From Methylotenera sp. (GTDB lineage Bacteria; Pseudomonadota; Gammaproteobacteria; Burkholderiales; Methylophilaceae), in the NCBI GenBank assembly GCA_014378845.1, contig JACMNB010000050.1, forward strand, positions 1-35,185: DNA of 35,185 nt, in the 5' to 3' direction. The position numbers and the translations under genes were made by a program. Positions 1-6,434 of this stretch are shown here, one piece after another; the stretch's first letter is position 1, and each line of letters opens with the position of its first letter. The notes beneath the pieces are model-generated. The model ran no database searches. It worked only from the letters and a program-made list of their open reading frames with translations, and was not told the DNA's origin.

Positions 1-502
1 AAATTGCTTCAGAAAATCCCGCAATTGTATAAAAAATAGCATTATTAAATATTACATGATTAAATGTTGTTCTATCAAATCTGGCATCCCATTCGAAAAC
101 TACATTTTTAAAGTTTACAGAATCGATGAATTTCACTGATTAAAATGAAGCTCCAATTTTAAAAGTTGCATTTTCAAAACTTGTGTTGCTATAAAACCTT
201 TCTCCAGGAAAATTAACAGACTGTAAAAATTTTGCATTCGTAAACCATGCTTGTCCATGAAACGTCGCACTTGCAAATGTCAAACCTCGACTAAAAGTTA
301 CTCCATCGAACCTTACAATATCAAGAAATGTAGCAAAATCAAAAACCACATGCTCATCAAAATTTGTATCCATCAGAAATATTGGACTGACGAATGTCAT
401 ACAATGAAATAAAGAGGTTACCAAGAATATACTTGTAGAATGCCGTCTTAATCTAAAAGTAATTCCTGAAAAATCAAGTGCATGTGAATGAGAAAAAACT
501 CT
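1..502 (-). pseudogene. Decayed pentapeptide-repeat protein (truncated by window edge)
   Basis: Read on the minus strand, the sequence encodes a long run of five-residue units ending in F (for example DFATF, DGVTF, ASATF, ENATF), typical of the phenylalanine-rich pentapeptide-repeat class, which folds as a right-handed quadrilateral beta-helix. An in-frame TAA at 140-142 interrupts it, yet the same frame continues with further units (DSVNF, KNVVF, DRTTF, NHVIF, NNAIF) to the window edge. Upstream the frame stays open to 502 (unit DFSGITF) and has no good ATG. The A run at 493-498 looks like a one-base deletion: adding one base would join this frame to an upstream frame reading EALEDGNAVTRE, which itself follows the stop of the 541-744 reading frame. 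No function can be assigned; a sequencing error is possible but would have to occur more than once. Confidence 0.7.
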
Positions 503-540
503 CTAGTAACAGCATTTCCATCCTCAAGTGCTTCTATTAC

Positions 541-744
541 TTAAAAGTGTATTTGTCTTTTATTGTTTCTTGCCAGTATCAGCCAACTATTTTGCCATTC
601 TAAAAAAGCATTGTCTCCACTTTGATAATTGTTATAACACTCTTCACGCCACTGCCTGCGGGTGAGTTTCCCTTCAGGCCCATAACCTAAATCATCTAAA
701 TGCAAAACCTCTATAGTTACTATTTTTTTATTTTCATTAGCCAT
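541..744 (-). CDS. Small hypothetical protein, probably the N-terminal remnant of the decayed pentapeptide gene
   Basis: A 67-residue reading frame starting ATG at 744 (MANENKKIVTIEV...) and ending in IHF-stop at 541. It is polar, with no signal peptide or membrane segment, and I do not recognise a family. After the stop codon the same frame continues VIEALEDGNAVTRE before a one-base slip into the pentapeptide frame. I therefore infer that it was once the head of that larger protein, cut off by a nonsense mutation. If it is still translated it could be a stand-alone short protein. No strong ribosome-binding site is visible before the ATG. Confidence 0.4.
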   Translation of the reverse strand: MANENKKIVTIEVLHLDDLGYGPEGKLTRRQWREECYNNYQSGDNAFLEWQNSWLILARNNKRQIHF

Positions 745-778
745 AACAATTTATGTAATAATTAAAACTACAGTTATC

Positions 779-1957
779 CTAACTCACTTTTAACCGATAA
801 AGACTGGTGATTTCTTTCACCCGCGCTTCATAAAGTGGATCGGACTGATCACTACTTTTGGCATGTTTTGGCGCAATATCCAATTTTTCTACTACGGTTA
901 AACCAGCATCGCTAATCCATTTTTGCAACTCTTCATTGCTACGCAATCCTAAATGCTCAGCTAAATCAGACAATATTAACCAAGCTTCACCCTCATCATT
1001 CAAATGCGCTTTTACCCCAGCCAAAAAGCCTTTTAACATCGCACTATTTGGGTCGTATATGGCATGTTCAATCGGCGCATTGGCTTTGGCGGGTAGCCAT
1101 GGTGGATTGCAAACAATCAGGTCGGCTTTTTTGCTGCCCCCTGGAAACAAATTAGCTTGTTCTAAGGTAATGTATTGTTTTAAATTAAGTTTTTCGATGT
1201 TTTCTTGGGCACAATTTAATGCACGCGCATTATTATCGGTGGCAATCACCGCTTTAATGCCTCGCGTGACTAAAATGGCGGCAATAACGCCAGTGCCCGT
1301 GCCAATATCAAACGCAGTTTTGGCGGTGCCAAGTGATGTCGTATTAATCAACTCTAAATACTCACCGCGAATTGGGCTATAAACGCCATAATGCGCGTGG
1401 ATATTAGCTGCTAGCGCATCGACTGGCACGCCTTTTTTGCGCCATTCATGTGCGCCGTTCATGCCCAGCAGCTCTCTTAAAGAAAGCACCATTTTAGCAG
1501 GCACTTTATCAATTTTTGAATTGGTAATCAGGGCGCCCGCCACCGCTTCTTTTACATCTGGCGCACGTTTCAAATCGCATGCGCCGTGATTAAGCTCAAT
1601 TAAAATTTTATTAGTAATATTGGCGCGTTGAATTTGCCGCGCACGGTGTTGATGAAACGCTTGCGTTAAATTTTCGGCAGCCGCAATCGGCTTGCTATCA
1701 ACCTTGCGCGTAATGGCTTGCAACAATTGTTTGGCATTTTGAAAATCACCTTTGTATAAAAATCCCGTCCCTTCGCAAATCAGCTTGTAAGCCACTTTTG
1801 CGCTGGTGGTATCGTCTGCCACCACAATATTTTTTGGCGGTGCGTTTCCCGCTTCAGACTGCCAAACGGCAGATTGTGGCTTACCTTTTTCTTGCCAAGT
1901 AACGGTTTTGTCAGCGACTGTTTTATCAGTGACTTGTATTGCGCTTAACTCTGTCAA
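779..1957 (-). CDS. Class I SAM-dependent methyltransferase, substrate unknown
   Basis: A 392-residue protein with a C-terminal Rossmann methyltransferase fold. The SAM-binding motif FDIGTGTGV lies near residue 217 and the catalytic NPPW motif follows about 70 residues later. An NPPY/W motif is characteristic of enzymes methylating amide or exocyclic amino nitrogens (PrmC/PrmB, RlmG type), so a rRNA or protein N-methyltransferase is likely; the exact target cannot be read from sequence. The N-terminal ~200 residues form an accessory domain, preceded by a low-complexity start with duplicated DKTV units. Its ATG overlaps the end of the upstream queuosine-transporter gene by 4 bp, implying translational coupling. 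Cytoplasmic; no signal peptide. Confidence 0.75.
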   Translation of the reverse strand: MTELSAIQVTDKTVADKTVTWQEKGKPQSAVWQSEAGNAPPKNIVVADDTTSAKVAYKLICEGTGFLYKGDFQNAKQLLQAITRKVDSKPIAAAENLTQAFHQHRARQIQRANITNKILIELNHGACDLKRAPDVKEAVAGALITNSKIDKVPAKMVLSLRELLGMNGAHEWRKKGVPVDALAANIHAHYGVYSPIRGEYLELINTTSLGTAKTAFDIGTGTGVIAAILVTRGIKAVIATDNNARALNCAQENIEKLNLKQYITLEQANLFPGGSKKADLIVCNPPWLPAKANAPIEHAIYDPNSAMLKGFLAGVKAHLNDEGEAWLILSDLAEHLGLRSNEELQKWISDAGLTVVEKLDIAPKHAKSSDQSDPLYEARVKEITSLYRLKVS

Positions 1958-2661
1958 TGCGGATTCTCGTTTAATCTAAAAGGGTTAAAATTGGTTTTGT
2001 TATCATAATAATCTACAGCTTCAGCGCGCTTTAAAAATGCAACCACTTTGTACATAATAGGCGTAAACGCGACTTCTACTAATACTTTTGCTGTGAATTG
2101 CGCCATAATAATCTTGGGCAGCATCGCATCAGGAAACTCGCCACTGCCATAAAATGCCAGCGGGAAAAACAGAATAGAATCAACCGCTTCACCAAAAATA
2201 GTTGAGCCAATCGTGCGGCTCCACAACATCTTACCTTGCGTGAGAATCTTCATTTTGGCCAGCACAAATGAGTTTACAAACTCACCCGCCACAAATGAAA
2301 CCAGCGAGGCTAACGCGATGCGCCCAGTAGAGCCAAACACGCTTTGATACGCCACTTGGTCATGCCACTCGGGCGCAGGCGGTAAGGCCACAATCACCCA
2401 AGCCATGACACTTGCAAATGCTAAACAGGCGAAACCGGTCCAAATGACGCGTCTAGACGCCGCATAGCCATAAACTTCGGTCAGAATATCGCCAAAGATA
2501 AATGAAATTGGGAAAAACATAATGCCCGCGCCAAATGTTAATGTGCCAATAATAGGCGCATTAAGTTGCGTGATTTTGCCAGGGCCAATTAAATTGGAGC
2601 AGACCAACACCACCGCAAACGCGGCCATAATGAAGTCGTAATATTTGTACTGTTTTTGCAC
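1954..2661 (-). CDS. yhhQ: Queuosine precursor transporter (YhhQ family)
   Basis: A 235-residue multi-pass inner-membrane protein of the YhhQ/VUT family (formerly DUF165), which imports 7-deazaguanine precursors (preQ0/preQ1) for queuosine modification of tRNA. Family hallmarks include the N-terminal segment VLVCSNLIGPGKI, the FIFGDILTEVYGY stretch and the later GSTIFGEAVDSILFFPLAF helix. Length matches the family. Its ATG overlaps the stop of the upstream DppC-type permease gene by one base (TAATG), and its stop overlaps the methyltransferase start by four. The three genes are therefore almost certainly co-transcribed, though no functional link between peptide import and queuosine is known to me. 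Confidence 0.85.
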   Translation of the reverse strand: MQKQYKYYDFIMAAFAVVLVCSNLIGPGKITQLNAPIIGTLTFGAGIMFFPISFIFGDILTEVYGYAASRRVIWTGFACLAFASVMAWVIVALPPAPEWHDQVAYQSVFGSTGRIALASLVSFVAGEFVNSFVLAKMKILTQGKMLWSRTIGSTIFGEAVDSILFFPLAFYGSGEFPDAMLPKIIMAQFTAKVLVEVAFTPIMYKVVAFLKRAEAVDYYDNKTNFNPFRLNENPH

Positions 2662-3452
2662 TAATGTTCTGTCCTTACGTCCATTTTATCACGCAGGTAG
2701 TCCCCACCTAAATTAATCGCCAAAATCAGGCTCATTAAGCTTAAACCCACCACTAACACATAATGCGGCGCGACTAACATGTAGCGCACGCCATCGCGCA
2801 ACATGGCGCCCCAGCTGGCTTGCGGCGCTTGAATACCTAAGCCCAGAAACGACAAACTGGCTTCTGCAATCATCACGCTTGCCAAACTGTAGGTGGCTTC
2901 TACAATGAGTATTGAGCCTAATAAGGGCAAAATATGTCTGATTAAAATGCGCGGCACGCTGGCGCCAAGCGATTCTGCCGCGATTACATGCTGGCGATTA
3001 CGCAAACTTAAAGTTTGACCGCGCGTAAGCCGCGCATAACTTACCCATCCTGTGATGCAAAGGGCCAATATTAAGTTACCAAGGCCAGCGCCCAAAACGG
3101 CCGCAAATGCAATGGCAAGCAAAATGCCAGGAAACGCCAAAAATATATCGGTAATTTTCATTAAAATGGCGTCTATTTTGCCTCCATAAAACCCCGCCAC
3201 CAAGCCAATAAATACGCCAAATGTCATGGTGATAATGGTGACGATAATCGCCACCATAAAAGATACCTCAACACCGCGGATAACCCGCGCCAAAATATCG
3301 CGACCTAAGTCATCTGCGCCTAGCCATTGTTGCGAATTGGGCGAGGCTAAAATGGCATTTAAATCGATAGCATCGCCCTGCAATCCAATAACCATGCCGA
3401 TGGCGATTGCAAGCAGCCAAAACAATAGTATAGAAATTGCGAATGTTTTCAT
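2661..3452 (-). CDS. ABC transporter permease, DppC/OppC type
   Basis: A 263-residue inner-membrane permease of the peptide/nickel ABC family. It shows the N-terminal LGADDLGRDILARVIRG segment typical of DppC/OppC, several hydrophobic helices, and the EAA loop that contacts the ATPase at about residues 158-176 (AAESLGASVPRILIRHILP). The C-terminal LSFLGLG...SWGAML block is also diagnostic. It pairs with the DppB-type permease at 3875 and the binding lipoprotein at 6435. It is somewhat short at the N-terminus compared with DppC (about 300 residues). The ATG lies only 5 bp from a REP palindrome, so its only purine-rich upstream sequence comes from that repeat. The needed ATPase subunits are not in this window. 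Confidence 0.88.
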   Translation of the reverse strand: MKTFAISILLFWLLAIAIGMVIGLQGDAIDLNAILASPNSQQWLGADDLGRDILARVIRGVEVSFMVAIIVTIITMTFGVFIGLVAGFYGGKIDAILMKITDIFLAFPGILLAIAFAAVLGAGLGNLILALCITGWVSYARLTRGQTLSLRNRQHVIAAESLGASVPRILIRHILPLLGSILIVEATYSLASVMIAEASLSFLGLGIQAPQASWGAMLRDGVRYMLVAPHYVLVVGLSLMSLILAINLGGDYLRDKMDVRTEH

Positions 3453-3457
3453 GGCTT

Positions 3458-3535
3458 GTCATTCCCGCGCAGCCGGGAATCCACTTTGACTTTGAATGAT
3501 TTTTTACAATGGATTCCCGACTGCGCGGGAATGAC
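3458..3535. repeat. REP-like palindromic pair, subfamily A
   Basis: Two inverted arms of 26 bp, 3458-3483 (begins GTCATTCCCGCGCAGCC) and 3510-3535 (ends GCGCGGGAATGAC), separated by 26 bp. Each arm also folds on itself (TTCCCG...CGGGAA). The same element recurs at 16233-16420. This is the widespread REP-type palindrome of proteobacteria whose spread is attributed to REP-associated Y1 transposases. It separates the dppC-type gene from the upstream small gene. Confidence 0.9.
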
Positions 3536-3551
3536 GGGCTTGTGAGGTTTT

Positions 3552-3626
3552 AAGTGTAAACACATTAGCTTTAAACGCACTAGGCTTAAACGCACTAGAT
3601 TTAAACCCATGGGTGCAAACATCTTC
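3552..3626. repeat. Degenerate 15-bp tandem repeats
   Basis: Four to five consecutive degenerate units with an AAAC core: AAGTGTAAACACATT, AGCTTTAAACGCACT, AGGCTTAAACGCACT, AGATTTAAACCCATG, and a shifted fifth GGTGCAAACATCT. They occupy the space between the REP pair and the stop codon of the small gene ending at 3625. There is no coding potential. They could be slippage products or a protein-binding array. Confidence 0.7.
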
Positions 3627-3861
3627 ATTTTTTAAATACTATTGGGTTTGACCATTCGCTGCCGCACAAATAGCCTGCTGGCACTTCGTTGATGGCTTCT
3701 TGTGTCGCTTCAATATCCCACAAATGCTCCCAGCCACCTATTGAGTAATCATGCACCGTTAATTTAAACTCACTTTTCCATTTAATTATCCACGCGGCAA
3801 CCCATTCATAATCGCTTGAGTCTTCATCGTGCAGCACAAAAATAGTGATTTTTTTCATCAT
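3625..3861 (-). CDS. Small hypothetical protein
   Basis: A 78-residue acidic, tryptophan-rich soluble protein starting MMKKITIFVLHDEDSSDYEW, with no signal peptide or membrane helix. The reading frame extends further upstream into the permease gene, but the ATG pair at 3856-3861 is the sensible start: it lies 13 bp after the permease stop and has a purine-rich AGGGAT some 10 bases before it. I do not recognise a family. Its position between the DppB-type and DppC-type permease genes implies co-transcription with them. Repeats and a REP pair lie just downstream. Confidence 0.55.
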   Translation of the reverse strand: MMKKITIFVLHDEDSSDYEWVAAWIIKWKSEFKLTVHDYSIGGWEHLWDIEATQEAINEVPAGYLCGSEWSNPIVFKK

Positions 3862-3874
3862 CTTAGATTCATCC

Positions 3875-4813
3875 CTAGTTAACAGCCTTAGTTCTAGGGT
3901 CAGCAAACTGGTAGCAAACATCAGTAAATGCATTCACCAACACATAGCTGAGCGCCACCACTAATACACAAGCTTGCGTGACAGGGTAATCGCGTTTTTC
4001 GATGCTCTCTATCAATAATCGTCCGATGCCATCCCACGAAAAAACCGTTTCGGTAATCACCGTGCCAGCCAGCAAACTACCCATTTGCAGGCCAACAATG
4101 GTGATAATTGGCAACAAGGCGGCGCGCAAAGCATGGCGCAAAATCACCTTGTTCTCGCTTAAGCCTTTAGCGCGCGCGGTGCGAATGTAGTCATCGTTTA
4201 GCACCTCTAACAAACTGGTGCGCGTCATGCGCGTAAGTATTGCGCTTAAGCCAAGCCCAAGCGTCACTGCAGGCAAAATAATCGATGTGCGCGATTCCAT
4301 ACCGCTAACAGGCAACCAGCCTAACCATACCGCAAAAATCAGCATTAAAATGGGTCCCAACCAAAAGGCAGGCATGGCCGAAAAGCGCACGCTAACAATG
4401 GTGACCATCAAATCTTGCCAATGCCCGTTCTTTAACGCAGCCCATATGCCAAGCGGCACGCCAATGCTAATGCCAATTAACAAGGCCAAACCTGCCAATT
4501 TAAGCGTGGCAGGGTAACGCATTTTTAGCAGTTCGATAATCGGCGTTTTGCTGTGAATAGATCGACCAAAATCACCATGTGAAAGCTTGGCTAAATAGCG
4601 GCCAAATTGCGTTATTAACGGCTGGTTTAAACCCAAATCGGCGCGCAATCCGTCTCTATCCGCTACGCTCGCCGATTCACCCAACATCACTTCTACTGGG
4701 TCGCCTGGCACTAAATGAATCAGCAAAAAAGTGAGTAAAAGCACGCCAAAAATGACCGTGGCAAAACCGAATATTTTTTTAATTAAAAACAAGGTAAACC
4801 ACCCACCTAGCAC
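3875..4813 (-). CDS. ABC transporter permease, DppB/OppB type
   Basis: A peptide-transporter permease of up to 312 residues, with the N-terminal membrane helix followed by LVPGDPVEVMLGE typical of DppB/OppB, and an EAA loop TARAKGLSENKVILRHALR. Two starts are possible. GTG at 4813 abuts a REP palindrome. TTG at 4792 gives MFLIKKIFGFATVIFG, which aligns better with DppB N-termini and has GGTGGGTGG a few bases upstream, so I favour 4792 (305 residues). It forms the membrane channel with the DppC-type protein encoded at 2661-3452. The intervening small gene starts 13 bp after its stop. Confidence 0.87.
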   Translation of the reverse strand: MLGGWFTLFLIKKIFGFATVIFGVLLLTFLLIHLVPGDPVEVMLGESASVADRDGLRADLGLNQPLITQFGRYLAKLSHGDFGRSIHSKTPIIELLKMRYPATLKLAGLALLIGISIGVPLGIWAALKNGHWQDLMVTIVSVRFSAMPAFWLGPILMLIFAVWLGWLPVSGMESRTSIILPAVTLGLGLSAILTRMTRTSLLEVLNDDYIRTARAKGLSENKVILRHALRAALLPIITIVGLQMGSLLAGTVITETVFSWDGIGRLLIESIEKRDYPVTQACVLVVALSYVLVNAFTDVCYQFADPRTKAVN

Positions 4814-4887
4814 GTCATCCTGAGTATAGCGAAGGATCCAGTTTTGTGTAACCCAAGTGCTGGATCCTTTGCTATGCTCAGGATGAC
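4814..4887. repeat. REP-like palindromic pair, subfamily B
   Basis: Arms of 27 bp at 4814-4840 (GTCATCCTGAGTATAGCGAA...) and 4861-4887 (ends ATGCTCAGGATGAC), inverted with two mismatches and a 20-bp spacer. It shares the GTCAT outer ends with subfamily A but has a different core. Related copies lie at 17367-17455 and, as a single remnant, at 27256-27275. It sits between the L,D-transpeptidase stop and the DppB-type permease start. Confidence 0.88.
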
Positions 4888-4915
4888 GGTTAAATGAAAA
4901 ATAGTCATTCTAAAA

Positions 4916-5398
4916 TCAGGCTTCAGAAATCATCACAATCGTACCCGCCTCAACCAAATCAAACAGCGCAATCACATCGCTATTGCGCATGCGAATACAG
5001 CCATGCGAGCCGATTTTGCTCATATCCGTGCTATCGGGCGTGCCATGAATGTAAATATAACGCTGCATGCTATCCACATTGCCGAGGCGATTTTTGCCGA
5101 TTTCCGTGCCGCTTAACCACAAAATACGCGTCAAAATCCAATCGCGATTCGGAAACTGCGCCATGAGTTCTGGTGTGCAAATTTCACCTGTTGACCTGCG
5201 CCCTACAAATACCGTATTAAGTTCAGCACCCGCCCCAATCTTAGCGCGAACAATATGCAAACCCAGCGGCGTACAACCACTATCTTTCTCGCAGCCCACA
5301 CCATTAGCGGCGGTAGAAACGCTGTATTTAGCTTTAACGCTACCAAAATTGTCGAGCAGCGTTAAAGTTTGGTGTTGGATTGAAATTTCAATACGCAT
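4916..5398 (-). CDS. L,D-transpeptidase (YkuD domain), no signal peptide
   Basis: A 160-residue YkuD-fold protein. The catalytic signature is complete: HGTPD with H118, then SHGCIRM with H132 and nucleophile C134. YkuD enzymes join or modify peptidoglycan stem peptides at L,D centres, or anchor Braun-type lipoprotein. ATG at 5398 was chosen because the longer reading frame to 5443 overlaps the neighbouring broken gene. Unusually, the N-terminus (MRIEISIQHQTLTLL) goes straight into the catalytic domain with no export signal or membrane helix, unlike classical periplasmic enzymes. It lies between peptide-binding and permease genes, which suggests a role linked to cell-wall peptide turnover (inference). 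Confidence 0.83.
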   Translation of the reverse strand: MRIEISIQHQTLTLLDNFGSVKAKYSVSTAANGVGCEKDSGCTPLGLHIVRAKIGAGAELNTVFVGRRSTGEICTPELMAQFPNRDWILTRILWLSGTEIGKNRLGNVDSMQRYIYIHGTPDSTDMSKIGSHGCIRMRNSDVIALFDLVEAGTIVMISEA

Positions 5399-5414
5399 TT
5401 TATTTTTAGTCTTT

Positions 5415-5847
5415 TTAAAATATTCTTGCCATTTTTTTAACATCTTCCTCAGACTTAGTAATCGCGGCTACGCAAACACCATAAATAAGCCTACTTGTCG
5501 TCTTTTTTTCTTCCATATAGCCATCTCGATATGCATTTCCAATATGGCATATATCATCATATTGCATATAGTCTATAAACTGCATAAGTTGATGATTTAT
5601 CAATTGCAGCTCGCTTAATTGATTCAGGTGCAAATTCTCCCTGAAAATACCAAGCGCTTAAACTAGGCACGAAAAGATAAACACCATCATAGTTTTCAGT
5701 TTTTACAGCCTTCTCAACCTCAATTAGCATTAACTCTGCATCTTTATGTTGCAAAGCAAAAAGCGCTTCTCTAAAGCCTGCTTAAACTTGCGAGCTAATT
5801 AACAAGCTGGCGATTAAAACAAAATTTAAGCTGATTTTTTTTAGCAT
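5415..5847 (-). pseudogene. Broken gene for a small exported protein
   Basis: From ATG 5847 the minus strand encodes a clear signal peptide, MLKKISLNFVLIASLLISSQ, then V and an in-frame TAA at 5782-5784, then continues in the same frame AGFREALFALQHKDAELMLI and on to a stop at 5557. A neighbouring frame (open 5633-5415: QFIDYMQYDDICHIGNAY..., ending MARIF) supplies a plausible C-terminal half. The simplest reading is one gene with a nonsense mutation at the signal-cleavage region (CAA to TAA would fit) plus a frameshift between about 5560 and 5633. The family is not recognised; the mature start resembles alpha-helical TPR/Sel1-like proteins only loosely. Confidence 0.65.
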
Positions 5848-5862
5848 ATTTAAGCCTTGAGT

Positions 5863-6147
5863 TTACCAATTTTTGGGCGGCCTACGCGAAGTATGGAACA
5901 CACGCAAAATTTCAACCGCATTATTTTTAATTCGATATGGTACAAGATAATGACTATTGCTAATCACCAGCTCGCGCGTGCCAAGCACTCTTCCAGGCCG
6001 CCCCAATGCTGGCTGTACAGCCAATTTATTCACTTGCTCAATAATGATATCTACCACTTGTTGTGCGGCTATCGGATTTTCTTGGGAAATATATTCGGCA
6101 ATATCATCTAAATTATTAAGTGCGTTTTTTAACCAAACCATCTGCAT
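5863..6147 (-). CDS. ParE/RelE-family toxin
   Basis: A 94-residue basic protein of the ParE/RelE superfamily. The family pattern is visible: the N-terminal helix pair WLKNALNNLDDIAEYISQENP, then PALGRPGRVLGTREL and a C-terminal strand YLVPYRIKNNAVEILRVFHTSR. ParE members poison DNA gyrase whereas RelE members cut mRNA on the ribosome; the LGRPGR...LVI...YLVPYR arrangement is more ParE-like. It starts 5 bp after the stop of the RHH antitoxin gene, the usual antitoxin-first order. The pair is embedded between peptide-transporter genes on the same strand. Confidence 0.85.
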   Translation of the reverse strand: MQMVWLKNALNNLDDIAEYISQENPIAAQQVVDIIIEQVNKLAVQPALGRPGRVLGTRELVISNSHYLVPYRIKNNAVEILRVFHTSRRPPKNW

Positions 6148-6152
6148 GTCGA

Positions 6153-6389
6153 TTATTTAGCGCGCCATTTATTCACAATCTCATTCACATCATCTTGCGA
6201 GGCAAAATCGCCTGCATCGGCCTCTTGTATGGCGGCGTGAATTTCGTTTATTTGCCATTCATTACTATCCACATAAGCTTTTATCGCCTCTGCAGCTAAG
6301 AAAGAACGGCTGCGGTGGGTGGATTCCGCTAGTTTTTCTAACTTATCTTTTACTGCATCTTCTAATCTTAATGTTACTGTTGTACTCAT
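6153..6389 (-). CDS. Ribbon-helix-helix antitoxin (CopG/ParD-like)
   Basis: A 78-residue protein whose start, STTVTLRLEDAVKDKLEKLA, is a classic ribbon-helix-helix DNA-binding module (strand then two helices). The acidic C-terminal part (HAAIQEADAGDFAS...) would wrap the toxin. ATG 6389 is preceded by GGAG at good spacing; a longer frame to 6428 would run through the operator and is rejected. It should neutralise the toxin encoded immediately downstream and repress its own promoter through the palindrome at 6407-6434. Confidence 0.87.
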   Translation of the reverse strand: MSTTVTLRLEDAVKDKLEKLAESTHRSRSFLAAEAIKAYVDSNEWQINEIHAAIQEADAGDFASQDDVNEIVNKWRAK

Positions 6390-6406
6390 GATTCGCTCCG
6401 AAAAAT

Positions 6407-6434
6407 TACAATGTGTACAATATAGCACATTGTA
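6407..6434 (-). promoter_or_regulatory. Operator and promoter of the ParE/RHH operon
   Basis: A perfect 9-bp inverted repeat, TACAATGTG (6407-6415) and CACATTGTA (6426-6434), with a 10-bp spacer. On the minus strand the spacer contains the extended -10 sequence TGCTATATT, whose hexamer is 6419-6424. Repressor binding would therefore block RNA polymerase directly, as expected for an autoregulated type II toxin-antitoxin operon. The site ends one base before the stop codon of the upstream binding-protein gene. Confidence 0.7.

Noticed and set aside
858-1382. 174-residue plus-strand reading frame
   Set aside because: Antisense to the methyltransferase, low-complexity composition and no ribosome site; a shadow frame.
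5399-5443. N-terminal extension of the L,D-transpeptidase
   Set aside because: It is polar lysine-rich sequence overlapping the neighbouring broken gene; it gives no signal peptide.
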